Part shown: positions 7,275 to 16,728 of the stretch, one piece after another | Position numbering within the stretch: position 1 is the stretch's first letter | How the letters are laid out: every line of letters begins with the position of its first letter | Assembly: GCA_035293565.1 (NCBI GenBank) | Contig: DATGMP010000030.1 | Coordinates: 1 to 25,887, forward strand | DNA from: DATGMP01 sp035293565 | Lineage (GTDB): Bacteria; Pseudomonadota; Alphaproteobacteria; BOG-932; Roseiterribacteraceae | Direction of reading: 5' to 3' | DNA: 25,887 nt | Notes under the pieces: generated by a model | The model's database searches: none | What the model was told of the DNA's origin: nothing | Seen by the model: only the letters and a program-made list of their open reading frames with translations | Translations under genes and position numbers: made by a program

Positions 7275-7550
7275 ATGAGCACGATAGCCGAAGACTCGAG
7301 TCTGATCTTCTTCGCCGAAGGCGACGACGCCGCCGAGCTCCTCGATCTTCTGGAAGAGGAGGGAGAGGAGGCCGTCGTCGACCATATCGTCAACGGTAAG
7401 CTCGACGAGATTGATCCGGACGACACGCCCGAGCCCGAAGACGATGATGACGAGGAAGTGTTCGAGCACCATGACGGCTACGTGCTCGTCTACAATCCCA
7501 GGCTGGAGCGCCTCTGGCTCTACGAGCGCGACCTGGACGAAGATTTCTAG
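7275..7550 (+). CDS. Small highly acidic protein, unknown function
   Basis: The 91-residue product is strongly acidic, with Glu/Asp runs at about residues 15-33 (DDAAELLDLLEEEGEE) and 44-63 (DPDDTPEPEDDDDEEVFE), followed by a more ordered end HDGYVLVYNPRLERLWLYERDLDEDF. I do not recognise the family. Codon use with GC-rich third positions matches the neighbours, and the acidic composition is not explained by antisense coding, so it is probably real. The start is uncertain: ATG 7275 follows GTGAG closely, while ATG 7257 and 7224 are in frame upstream with no better site. It is divergent from ppk2, 163 bases away. Binding to a basic protein or to metal ions is conceivable but is only inference. 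Confidence 0.65.
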   Translation: MSTIAEDSSLIFFAEGDDAAELLDLLEEEGEEAVVDHIVNGKLDEIDPDDTPEPEDDDDEEVFEHHDGYVLVYNPRLERLWLYERDLDEDF

Positions 7551-7734
7551 CCTCGCACCGGTTACGAACAGCCAGGATTCGCCGCCGAGCAGCAAGGCCG
7601 ATATCGCGAGCACCGGCACGGTTATCGCGGTGCGGCATAGCTTTCCTGGACAAGCCGCGCCCTGACGTCGCGCGGCAGCGCTCGCCGCTCGACACCGATC
7701 CCAGTCGCCGCTGTGTTTGGCGAAATAGTTTCCA

Positions 7735-7760
7735 TTGGATGAACGCTAGAGCGCATCCGA
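7735..7760 (-). terminator. Possible terminator after the MFS gene
   Basis: Bases 7735-7741 pair with 7754-7760 (one wobble) around a 12-base loop that contains GCTAGAGC. It lies 23 bases beyond the MFS stop. The minus-strand 3' side lacks a T run. The rest of the gap 7551-7783 shows no convincing gene. Confidence 0.35.
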
Positions 7761-7783
7761 TTAAGGCATCGCGAATGGCGGCT

Positions 7784-9157
7784 TCAGGGCGCGAGCAGCG
7801 CCAGGACCGGCTTGCGCCCCATATTCAGCAGCAGACATCCGAGCAGCGGGAACACGGCCGCGACGAGGGCTATCGAATAGCCGATCGCATTGTCGTAACC
7901 GAAGATATGATCGGTCGCGTTAGCGATGGCGCTCGGTCCGAAGGCCAAGCCGATGAAGGCAGCCGACATGATGTAGAGCGCCGATACTTTCCCGCGCATG
8001 CGCGCCGGCGTCACCATCTGGATCCCCGCTGCAATGGCGCCGATGATCGTGTTGGAAACGAAGCCGGTCGCCGCCACGAACACCAGCGACAGCCACGGCC
8101 ATGGCGCCAGCCCCGTCCCGATGCCGCAGACGGCATTGCCGATCCCGAAAAAAATGCAGACGCGGAAATGACCGTCGAGGCGGCCCCGCGAGATCAGCCG
8201 GTCGGCCATCGTGCCGGAGGTGAGCGCACCCAAAATTCCGAGGATCAGCTGCGACAGACCCCAAAACCGGCCGGCTTCCGGAATCGTGAAGCCGTGGATT
8301 CGTTGCAGGAAGGCCGGGTACCAGAAGTTCGAGCCATAGCCGAACATGGCGATGAAGCCCATGCCGATGAACAGCGCCGTATAGATCCGCCAATTGGTCC
8401 ACATATAGCCAAGCGTCGGACCCCAGCCTGCCTTGTCTTCCACCAGACTCGGCGCCCGCCCGCGGCGCGGCTCGCGGATGATGACCATGCTCAAAGCCGC
8501 GAGGATCAGGCCCGGAAGACCGATCGCAAGGAACACTACCTGCCACGGCTTGGTCATGCCGACCACGGGCAGATCGATCGGGCCCACGGCAACCATCGCG
8601 GCAATGACCGATCCGCCCACGAGCAGCGCCAATCCGGCGCCGATCTGGCTGCCCAGGCCGAACAGCGACAGCGCACGTCCGAGCTTCTCACGCGGGAACA
8701 GGTCGCCGACGAGCGAATAGGTCGCGGGCGACAAGGTCGCCTCGCCGATCCCGACGCCGACCCGAAACGCGAACAACCGCCAGAAGGACGTCGCGATTCC
8801 GCAGCCGGCGGTCATGATTGACCAGGCGGCGATACCCACCGCGATGATCGCACGCCGGCTCGAGCGGTCGACCAGCGAGCCCAGCGGCACGCTGGACAGG
8901 GAATAGAGCACCACGAAAGCCAACCCGCCGAGGTAGCTGTATTCGGAATCGGAAAGGTGCAGGTCGGCGCGGATCGGCTGGACGAGGAGGCTCAAGATCG
9001 TGCGGTCGATAAAGCTCGACGTATAAACGAGCATGAGGAACGCAACGACGAGCCACGGATAGAAGAGGCCTGGGTTTCGCGCGCCCGTTTGGATATCGGC
9101 GGCGACCGATATGATATCCGCTTCGGCCGGAATCGCCGCGTCCGTGGAAACCGTCAT
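7784..9157 (-). CDS. MFS transporter, Spinster-like
   Basis: A 457-residue inner-membrane protein with about twelve hydrophobic segments in two halves and a long central loop. The opening VYTSSFIDRTILSLLVQPI and the motif A-like GSLVDRSSRR in the second loop, then GIGEATLSPATYSLVGDLFP, match the Spinster-type group of the major facilitator superfamily, common in Alphaproteobacteria with broad organic-acid and lipid-like substrates. A GGGGAGGAAT element precedes the ATG. It lies 148 bases downstream of the oxidoreductase gene on the same strand, but a hairpin intervenes and a perfect TTGACA (9221-9216, minus strand) follows it, so it may have its own promoter. Export or uptake of an aromatic acid is possible from context only; the substrate is unknown. 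Confidence 0.88.
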   Translation of the reverse strand: MTVSTDAAIPAEADIISVAADIQTGARNPGLFYPWLVVAFLMLVYTSSFIDRTILSLLVQPIRADLHLSDSEYSYLGGLAFVVLYSLSSVPLGSLVDRSSRRAIIAVGIAAWSIMTAGCGIATSFWRLFAFRVGVGIGEATLSPATYSLVGDLFPREKLGRALSLFGLGSQIGAGLALLVGGSVIAAMVAVGPIDLPVVGMTKPWQVVFLAIGLPGLILAALSMVIIREPRRGRAPSLVEDKAGWGPTLGYMWTNWRIYTALFIGMGFIAMFGYGSNFWYPAFLQRIHGFTIPEAGRFWGLSQLILGILGALTSGTMADRLISRGRLDGHFRVCIFFGIGNAVCGIGTGLAPWPWLSLVFVAATGFVSNTIIGAIAAGIQMVTPARMRGKVSALYIMSAAFIGLAFGPSAIANATDHIFGYDNAIGYSIALVAAVFPLLGCLLLNMGRKPVLALLAP

Positions 9158-9222
9158 TTACCCCATTCCTCCCCGATCGGAGCGGCTCTTATCGGCCGTT
9201 CTTCGCTCGGTCACCTGTCAAA

Positions 9223-9241
9223 CCGGCCCCTATCGGGCCGG
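9223..9241 (-). terminator. Probable terminator after the indolepyruvate oxidoreductase gene
   Basis: CCGGCCC (9223-9229) and GGGCCGG (9235-9241) form a perfect seven-base stem with a five-base loop, 64 bases past the oxidoreductase stop. The minus-strand side is followed by GGTTTGACA, so the T run is short; the same bases supply a TTGACA that may be the -35 of the MFS gene. Confidence 0.5.
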
Positions 9242-9305
9242 GGGCGAGCCTAACGATGACCAGGGAGGCGGGGCAAGGAACTTCGTTCGGGCCGAACGAC
9301 CGCAT

Positions 9306-12300
9306 TCAGGCGGCCGAGGCCTGAGGCTCCGGAAGGCGGAAGCGCGTCAGCAACGTAGCTTCTTCGGCTTTGGCCTTGCGGATGCTTTCGAGCTTGATCG
9401 GACCGAAGCCGCGAATCCCGTCCGGAAGGCGAGCCAGCGCCACGGCCAGCGAATGGTTGTCGGGGGTGAGCCCCGCAATCAGAGTCTCGATGAGCGCCTC
9501 GTACTCGGCGATGAGGCGGCGCTCCATCCGCCGCTCCTCGGTCCGGCCGAACGGATCGAGCGCCGTTCCGCGCAGCCCCTTGACGCGCGCAAGAACCCGG
9601 AACAGCGCCATCGTCCAGCCCCCGAAGCGGCGCTTCTTCGGCCGCCCCGTCACCGGATCGGGCTTGGCCAGAAAGGGCGGCGCCAGATGGAATTCGAGCT
9701 TGAGGTCGCCCTCGAACTCCTTTTGCAGCGCGCGCTCGAAGCCGCCTTCGGTATAAAGTCGAGCGACCTCATACTCGTCCTTGTAGGCGAGAAGCTTGAA
9801 GTAATAGCGCGCGACGGCCTCGGTCAGGCTGGCGAAGCCGGGCGTGCGCCGGCTCTCCGCGTCGCGCACGCGCTCGACCAACGACCGGTACCGTTCGGCA
9901 TAAGCGCGGTCTTGATAGCCGGTCAGGAATGCGACACGGCGCTGGACGATCTCATCGACGCTTTCCGGCGCCCGCTTCGGCTCGATCCCGGCTTCGCCCG
10001 CGACCAATGCGGGTTCCTGCGCCGCGAGGCGGCCCCACGCGAAGGCAAGCTTGTTCGCTTTGATCGACGCGCCATTGAGCTCGATCGCTTTCGAAATCGC
10101 CTCCGCCGAGACCGGGACCAGCCCTTTCTGCCAAGCGAAGCCCAAGAGCAGCATGTTGGCATAGATGGCATCGCCGAGGAGCCGAGTCGCGGCCGTGTGC
10201 GCATCGAAGGAGACCACCTCTCGCGCGGCCTGACCGAGCAACCGTCCTAGACCTTCGAGGTCGTAGGCTACGTCGCGGTCGCGGATCAGCTCCGAGGTGG
10301 GTCCGACATAGGCATTCATCACTGTCGTGCTGTGGTCGCGGCCGGCTGCACGGAGCGCTTCGGGGGTCGCCGCGACGATCGGGTCGGCGGCGAGCACCAG
10401 ATCGGCCTTGGCCGTGCCGATCCGCGAGCCGTTGACGGGCTCGGCGCCGTCATTGATGCGGATATGCGAAAGGACGGCGCCGCCCTTCTGGGCCATGCCG
10501 GTCATGTCGAGCGAGGAAAAGCTGTTGCCGTCGACGTGAACCGCCATTCCCAGGATCGCAGCGAGGGCGGTGATGCCGGTGCCCCCGATGCCGGCGATCA
10601 GAATGTTGTAGGGCTCGGCACCAAGAGCGGGCGGCGTCGGCACCGGCAATGGGCGCGTCGTTGGATCGAGCTTCGCCGCGAGCGTCCGCGGCTTCGCGCC
10701 GTGAACGGTCACGAAACTCGGGCAGAAGCCTTGGATGCAGGAAAAATCCTTATTGCATGAGGATTGGTCGATGTGTCGCTTGCGGCCGAACGCGGTCTCC
10801 AGCGGCTCGACGGAGAGGCAGTTGGATTCCTTGTTGCAGTCGCCGCAGCCCTCGCAGACCGCCGAATTGATGAACACGCGTCGATCCGGATCTGGATAGG
10901 TGCCGCGCTTGCGGCGGCGGCGCTTCTCTGCCGCGCAGGTCTGGTCGTAGATGATCGCGCTGACGCCCCCGACCTCGCGCAGCCTCCTTTGCACGTCGTC
11001 CAGCCGGTCGCGATGCTCGACAGTGACCCCGGACGCGAACCCGGCGTCCGACGAATATTTGTCGGGTTCATCCGTGACGACGACGATCCGCGAAACACCT
11101 TCGTCGGCAAGCTGGCGCGTCAGCAGGGGCACGGTCAGCGGGCCGTCGACATGCTGGCCGCCGGTCATCGCGACCGCGTCGTTGAACAGAAGCTTGTAGG
11201 TGATGTTGGCCTTGGCCGCGACGGCGAAGCGAATCGCGAGCAAGCCCGAATGGTAATAGGTGCCGTCGCCGAGATTGGCGAAGATGTGCGGCGTGGTGAC
11301 GAAAGGCGCCTCGCCGACCCAGGTCGCGCCTTCGGCGCCCATTTGGGTGAAAGTGTCGGTATTGCGGTCGGGCATTTGGCTGACCACGAGATAATGGCAG
11401 CCGATGCCGCCCGCGGCGCGGCTGCCCTCGGGCACGACCGTGGAGGTGTTGTGCGGACAGCCTGAGCAGAAATAGGGTCCGCGCTTGTTGGGCGCGACCA
11501 GCCTTACCAATTCCCGGTCGTTGAGCTCGAGCCGCGCCAGCCGGGCCTTGATCTGCTCCTCCGGAGCCGCCCCGCTGGGAAGGCAGCGGGCGATCGCGCG
11601 AGCGATCTCCGTTGTCGAGAGGTCACCGACCGCGGGCAGCAGCTTCTCGCCGGCCGGCGTGCGCTTGCCGAACATGGCCGGACGACGCGCCTCGGGCAGA
11701 TCATAGAGAACGCGGCGGAGCTGCCCCTCGATCAGATCCCGCTTCTCCTCGACGACGAGGATGCGCTCGAGTCCGTGGGCGAACGCCAGCGCGCCGTTCG
11801 GCTCGATCGGGCCGGTGAGGCCCAGCTTGTAGAGCCGGATGCCATGCGCGCCCGGATCGTCGATACCCAGATCGTGCAGAGCCTGCAGCACATCGAGATA
11901 GGATTTGCCGGCAGTCATGATTCCGAGCCGCGCGGCGGGCGCGTCGGCGACGATCCGGTCGATCGGGTTGGCGCGCACGAAGGCCAGCGCGGCGGGGATT
12001 CGCTCTTCGCGCAGCCGCTGCTCCTTCTCCAGCGCCGAAAGTCCGAGGCGAATATTGAGGCCGCCCGGGGGCATGACGAAATCGGTGGGCAGACCGATCC
12101 TAGGCCACTCCGGGTGCAGATCGACGGTCGCCGTCGAATCCATCGTGTCAGCGAGCGCGATCAGCCCGACCCAGAGACCCGAGTAGCGCGACAGCGCCCA
12201 GCCATAGAGGCCGAATTCGAGCACCTCCTGCACGCTCGCGGGGTTGAGGACCGGGATCTCAACGTCGATCAGCGCATACTCGCTCTGACAGGGCAGGGTC

Positions 12301-12758
12301 GAGGATTTGGCGCCGTGATCGTCACCGGCGAGCAGCAGCACGCCGCCATGCTTGGACGTGCCGTCGGCGTTCGCATGACGGAAGGCGTCGCCCGAGCGGT
12401 CGACGCCCGGCCCTTTGCCGTACCACATGGCGAAGACGCCGTCGTAGCGCGCGTCGCCGTGCAGCCCGGCCTGTTGACTGCCCCAGACCGCGGTCGCCGC
12501 GAGATCCTCGTTGAGGCCCGGCTGGAAGACGATGTTCTCGGGCTCCAGGAACTTGCGAGCGGCCCAGAGCTGCTGGTCGAAGCCGCCCAGAGGCGAGCCG
12601 CGATAGCCCGAAATGAAGCCCGCGGTCTTGAGGCCGGCGGCACGATCGCGCGCCTTTTGCAGAAGCGGCAACCGTACCAAAGCCTGGATGCCGGTCATTA
12701 CCACCCGCCCCGCGGTGGCGGTGTATTTGTCGTCCAGGCTGACGTCGCGAAGCGCCAT
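9306..12758 (-). CDS. Indolepyruvate ferredoxin oxidoreductase, fused alpha and beta subunits
   Basis: This 1150-residue enzyme oxidatively decarboxylates aryl-pyruvates (indolepyruvate, phenylpyruvate and related 2-oxoacids) to aryl-acetyl-CoA using TPP, CoA and an electron acceptor. The order is an N-terminal pyruvate-oxidoreductase domain (GFISGYRGSPLGGFD near residue 48); a TPP-binding domain with FCSGCPHNTSTVVPEGS near 428-445; two iron-sulfur segments, C-x2-C-x2-C in VCEGCGDCNKESNC near 633 and CNKDFSCIQGFC near 667; then the gamma-like domain starting GIGGTGITALAAILG near 720 with GMAQKGGAVLSHIR. The frame is open a further 208 codons upstream, but that stretch is antisense to lrp; the ATG at 12758 has GGAGG seven bases before it and starts MALRDVSLDDKY. 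It is divergent from the lrp gene, its likely regulator. Confidence 0.95.
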   Translation of the reverse strand: MALRDVSLDDKYTATAGRVVMTGIQALVRLPLLQKARDRAAGLKTAGFISGYRGSPLGGFDQQLWAARKFLEPENIVFQPGLNEDLAATAVWGSQQAGLHGDARYDGVFAMWYGKGPGVDRSGDAFRHANADGTSKHGGVLLLAGDDHGAKSSTLPCQSEYALIDVEIPVLNPASVQEVLEFGLYGWALSRYSGLWVGLIALADTMDSTATVDLHPEWPRIGLPTDFVMPPGGLNIRLGLSALEKEQRLREERIPAALAFVRANPIDRIVADAPAARLGIMTAGKSYLDVLQALHDLGIDDPGAHGIRLYKLGLTGPIEPNGALAFAHGLERILVVEEKRDLIEGQLRRVLYDLPEARRPAMFGKRTPAGEKLLPAVGDLSTTEIARAIARCLPSGAAPEEQIKARLARLELNDRELVRLVAPNKRGPYFCSGCPHNTSTVVPEGSRAAGGIGCHYLVVSQMPDRNTDTFTQMGAEGATWVGEAPFVTTPHIFANLGDGTYYHSGLLAIRFAVAAKANITYKLLFNDAVAMTGGQHVDGPLTVPLLTRQLADEGVSRIVVVTDEPDKYSSDAGFASGVTVEHRDRLDDVQRRLREVGGVSAIIYDQTCAAEKRRRRKRGTYPDPDRRVFINSAVCEGCGDCNKESNCLSVEPLETAFGRKRHIDQSSCNKDFSCIQGFCPSFVTVHGAKPRTLAAKLDPTTRPLPVPTPPALGAEPYNILIAGIGGTGITALAAILGMAVHVDGNSFSSLDMTGMAQKGGAVLSHIRINDGAEPVNGSRIGTAKADLVLAADPIVAATPEALRAAGRDHSTTVMNAYVGPTSELIRDRDVAYDLEGLGRLLGQAAREVVSFDAHTAATRLLGDAIYANMLLLGFAWQKGLVPVSAEAISKAIELNGASIKANKLAFAWGRLAAQEPALVAGEAGIEPKRAPESVDEIVQRRVAFLTGYQDRAYAERYRSLVERVRDAESRRTPGFASLTEAVARYYFKLLAYKDEYEVARLYTEGGFERALQKEFEGDLKLEFHLAPPFLAKPDPVTGRPKKRRFGGWTMALFRVLARVKGLRGTALDPFGRTEERRMERRLIAEYEALIETLIAGLTPDNHSLAVALARLPDGIRGFGPIKLESIRKAKAEEATLLTRFRLPEPQASAA

Positions 12759-12855
12759 CGTCGATCCTCCCTTGGCCCTCGTGACTAATATGGGGCCGAA
12801 CCCGCGAAGATTCTCACCAAAAGAGCGCGCCTGACCCCGGCAATGTGAAATGTTA

Positions 12856-12888
12856 TTCTGAAAATTCGGGAAATTTCGGGAATTCGAA
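12856..12888 (+). promoter_or_regulatory. Tandem TTC..GAA palindromes abutting the lrp start
   Basis: Four short inverted repeats follow one another: TTCTGAA at 12856, TTCGGGAA at 12865, TTCGGGAA at 12875 and TTCGAA at 12883, spaced 9, 10 and 8 bases, close to one helical turn. They end two bases before the lrp ATG and sit in the 132-base gap shared with the oxidoreductase gene. Lrp-type proteins form octamers that bind phased sites, so autoregulation plus control of the divergent gene is a reasonable inference. Confidence 0.6.
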
Positions 12889-12890
12889 CC

Positions 12891-13358
12891 ATGGAGCTGG
12901 ACGAGACCGACAAGAAGTTGCTCGCCATTCTGCAGCGGGATTCGACAATTCCGGTCGGCGAGATCGCGGAGCGGGTCGGGCTGTCGCAATCGACCTGCTG
13001 GCGACGCATCAATCAGCTCGAGGAGGCCGGCGTGATCCGGGCCCGCGCGGCCCTTCTCGATCCCGAGGCGCTCGGGCTCGAGGTGGTGGTCTTCGCCAAC
13101 GTGAAACTGTCGGCCCACGGACGCCGGTCGCTCAGCGAGTTCGAGGAGGCAATCTCTGTCTTTCCGGAGGTGACGGAGTGCTACACGATGAGCGGTGAGA
13201 TCGATTTCCTGCTGCGGATCGTCGCCAAGGACATCGCCGCCTATGAGCGATTCCTGCGAACCGAGCTGTTGCAAATGCCCTCGGTCCAGGAGGTGCATTC
13301 CCACATCGCGCTCAGCCAGGTGAAGTACACGACCGAGTTGCCGCTCGCAGCCGTCTGA
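12891..13358 (+). CDS. Lrp/AsnC-family transcription regulator
   Basis: The 155-residue protein has the family's standard two parts: an N-terminal DNA-binding domain starting LDETDKKLLAILQRDSTIPVGEIAERVGLS with a helix-turn-helix at about residues 22-42 (split here as LDETDKKLLAIL and IPVGEIAERVGLSQSTCWRR), and a C-terminal ligand-binding RAM domain at about 65-145 containing VFANVKLSAHG, FPEVTECYTMSGEIDFLLRI and MPSVQEVHSHIALSQVK. These proteins sense amino acids or their 2-oxoacids. Being divergent from an aryl-pyruvate oxidoreductase suggests it responds to aromatic amino acids and controls that gene. The ATG at 12891 has only a weak GGGA upstream, buried in the palindrome array, so translation could be sensitive to the same sequence. 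Confidence 0.95.
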   Translation: MELDETDKKLLAILQRDSTIPVGEIAERVGLSQSTCWRRINQLEEAGVIRARAALLDPEALGLEVVVFANVKLSAHGRRSLSEFEEAISVFPEVTECYTMSGEIDFLLRIVAKDIAAYERFLRTELLQMPSVQEVHSHIALSQVKYTTELPLAAV

Positions 13359-13389
13359 CGTCAGTTTGACGCGTGGCGGCATCTTGAAT

Positions 13390-13426
13390 GCTATACAGTC
13401 GTACAGATATTATACAAATGTATAGC
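13390..13426. promoter_or_regulatory. AT-rich dyad (operator/promoter) upstream of the Coq4-like gene
   Basis: GCTATACA (13390-13397) is a perfect inverted match of TGTATAGC (13419-13426) with 21 bases between. Inside lie TACAG and TATACA partial copies and TATTAT (13409-13414), a possible -10 with TTGAAT (13384-13389) as -35 at a 19-base spacing. The block is strikingly AT-rich against the surrounding sequence. A dimeric regulator such as a TetR or GntR protein encoded elsewhere is the simplest reading. Confidence 0.55.
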
Positions 13427-13476
13427 AATCGCGCCGGGTGCTTGCTGTGCCCGGCGTCCGGCAGGAGGAGACGATC

Positions 13477-14343
13477 ATGGCCGCAAAGGTGAGCCAAGCC
13501 GACTACGATTATTACAATGGCGCGATCAAGAAGATCCCGACCGAAAGCTCCGTTCTGATCTCCTCGTCGCCTTACCTCAATCACGCCGGGCTAAGGGCCT
13601 TGATCGCGCAGGAGATGCTGCGCCGGAACGGGCCCGACGTGCCGAACACCGCGTTCATTCCGGAGGTCGCGCAGATTTTTCACGAGCTCGAGGATCATGC
13701 CCTGATCCTGCGTCTGTTCGAGGAGGAGAAGAGGCGGCTGCCTGAATTCCGCCAATGGCTCGAGCGTCGCCAGCTCGCCGACTTCAAGGTCGAAGACGTG
13801 AAGGGCAGCGCGCCCGGCACGCTCGGCGCCGTGATCTATGATTTCCTCGCCAACAGCGGCTATCAGATCGACCACTTGTTCCAAGGCATGACGATCGAGA
13901 CCGACTTCGACTTCTATCTGAAGCAGCGCACCTACACCCACGACATCGAGCATATGATCACCGGCTTCGAGACCGACCATGCCGGCGAGATCGCGCTGCT
14001 GGCCGCGAACGCGCGCGCGTTCTATCAATATTTCCGGCCGGAGCTCGCGGCCTTCTTCAATCGTGTCGGCGCCTACCTCAAGGCCAAGACGACGATGAAG
14101 AGCGCTCTTTTCTATCCCGAAAGCTTCAAGATCGAGCTCGACGCCGAGGATTTCGGCGCGCAGCAGGGTCGCAATTGGAAAATGCCGCTGATGCTCTTGC
14201 CCTATCGCGACATGCTCGACCGCCAAGTCTCCGACATTCGGGCCGAGTACGGCATCACGCCGACGCTGCCGTCGGGCACATGGAAATGGACCACGGCCGT
14301 AAGCGAGGATCCGCGCCGGCCGATCGCCCTGGCCGCCGAGTAG
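13477..14343 (+). CDS. Coq4-family protein
   Basis: Coq4 proteins act in ubiquinone synthesis, in processing of ring carbon C1 and in holding the Coq complex together. This 288-residue protein carries the family's metal-binding pattern H-D-x2-H-x11-E exactly: H155, D156, H159 and E171 in THDIEHMITGFETDHAGEI. Before it is FLANSGYQIDHLF and after it the helical YFRPELAAFFNRVGAYLKAK. It is longer than yeast-type Coq4 core domains because of an N-terminal region of about 80 residues. The ATG at 13477 has AGGAGGAG six bases upstream, the strongest ribosome site in the window. It lies 118 bases after lrp with its own AT-rich dyad, so it is probably separately controlled. No other ubiquinone gene is in the window; a role on a different quinone or aromatic substrate cannot be excluded. 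Confidence 0.85.
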   Translation: MAAKVSQADYDYYNGAIKKIPTESSVLISSSPYLNHAGLRALIAQEMLRRNGPDVPNTAFIPEVAQIFHELEDHALILRLFEEEKRRLPEFRQWLERRQLADFKVEDVKGSAPGTLGAVIYDFLANSGYQIDHLFQGMTIETDFDFYLKQRTYTHDIEHMITGFETDHAGEIALLAANARAFYQYFRPELAAFFNRVGAYLKAKTTMKSALFYPESFKIELDAEDFGAQQGRNWKMPLMLLPYRDMLDRQVSDIRAEYGITPTLPSGTWKWTTAVSEDPRRPIALAAE

Positions 14344-14369
14344 GCTCGCGCATACTGTCGGGAGGCGTG

Positions 14370-14392
14370 ATGGCCGGACTTGATCCGGCCAT
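14370..14392. repeat. Alphaproteobacterial intergenic palindrome (MAGLDPAIH type)
   Basis: ATGGCCGGA (14370-14378) and TCCGGCCAT (14384-14392) form a perfect nine-base palindrome with a five-base loop, followed by ACACG. In one frame it reads MAGLDPAIH, the spurious peptide that recurs in many alphaproteobacterial annotations because this repeat is dispersed in those genomes. It lies between the convergent Coq4-like and thiC genes and could also stop transcription from both sides. Confidence 0.75.
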
Positions 14393-14410
14393 ACACGTAG
14401 AAACGCTGCT

Positions 14411-16243
<1,833 letters not shown>

Positions 16244-16317
16244 CGTTCGCACCCCGCTTGCAAGGCCGGCCGGAGGAGCGACGGAGGGCTGGAATCGCGT
16301 CTTGCGATCTGGTCCCG

Positions 16318-16420
16318 TCCCTACGCCGGTACTGGCCGGATCAGGTTCGAAGGGTCCCCGCTCCACCGCCCGTCACGGAGCGGTCACAGCGGTATCTCAG
16401 CCCGTCGGTCGGGCTCCCCT
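16318..16420 (-). promoter_or_regulatory. TPP riboswitch (THI element)
   Basis: On the minus strand the conserved THI-box blocks appear in order: a 5' GGGGAGCC strand at 16419-16412, CTGAGATACCG starting near 16400, a long extended P3 arm, then CCCTTCGAACCTGATC near 16355-16340 and the closing CCGGCGTAGGGA ending at 16318. These are the pyrimidine-binding CUGAGA and pyrophosphate-side elements of the family. It ends 74 bases before the thiC ATG, leaving room for an expression platform over the GGGGTG ribosome site. Confidence 0.96.
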
Positions 16421-16430
16421 GGGAGGGTTG

Positions 16431-16459
16431 ATCGTCGGCCTCGTGAGAACGAGTGTCAA
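16431..16459 (-). promoter_or_regulatory. Candidate thiC promoter
   Basis: On the minus strand a perfect TTGACA (16459-16454) is followed after exactly 17 bases by GACGAT (16436-16431), which matches the -10 consensus at three of six positions, including the conserved second A and final T. Transcription would begin a few bases before the riboswitch, as expected. Confidence 0.5.
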
Positions 16460-16696
16460 GGCGCAAGCGCGAATCGTCGATGCGGGAAGGGCGAAGGCAA
16501 GTATCGATTGGTCGCATCGAACGAAGTCGATAAGAGTTCGCGCACGTCAACGGCCACCAACCGGGAAAAATGCGATCGAGCTCGTTTCTGACGCCTACCG
16601 GCTGCGACGCAGCACCGACGTGATGCGTCTCGATTTGCTTCCGCGGCGACCGGGTTTGTCGTAGAAGAACGCCATTCCTTCGATGATCGGGCGGCG

Positions 16697-16718
16697 CTTG
16701 TTCGGGCCGCGGAACAAG
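16697..16718 (+). other. Inverted repeat next to the ribosome binding site of the 16729 gene
   Basis: CTTGTTC (16697-16703) and GAACAAG (16712-16718) are perfect seven-base arms separated by eight bases containing CCGCGG-like sequence. The right arm runs into AGAGGA, the ribosome site of the gene starting at 16729. It could be a repressor site or an RNA hairpin limiting translation. The rest of the gap 16460-16696 holds no convincing gene. Confidence 0.4.
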
Positions 16719-16728
16719 AGGACTGGAC

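Noticed and set aside
6777..7619. A minus-strand frame of 280 codons beginning with a hydrophobic segment
   Set aside because: It runs through ppk2 in another frame and is antisense to the acidic protein; the hydrophobic look comes from reading acidic codons backwards.
7551..7783. Possible small gene or decayed gene in the gap after the acidic protein
   Set aside because: No frame has a ribosome site, family likeness or consistent codon use; only a weak hairpin near 7735 was kept.
12759..13382. A 208-codon upstream extension of the indolepyruvate oxidoreductase frame
   Set aside because: It is antisense to lrp. The ATG at 12758 has a good GGAGG and begins the family's usual N-terminus.
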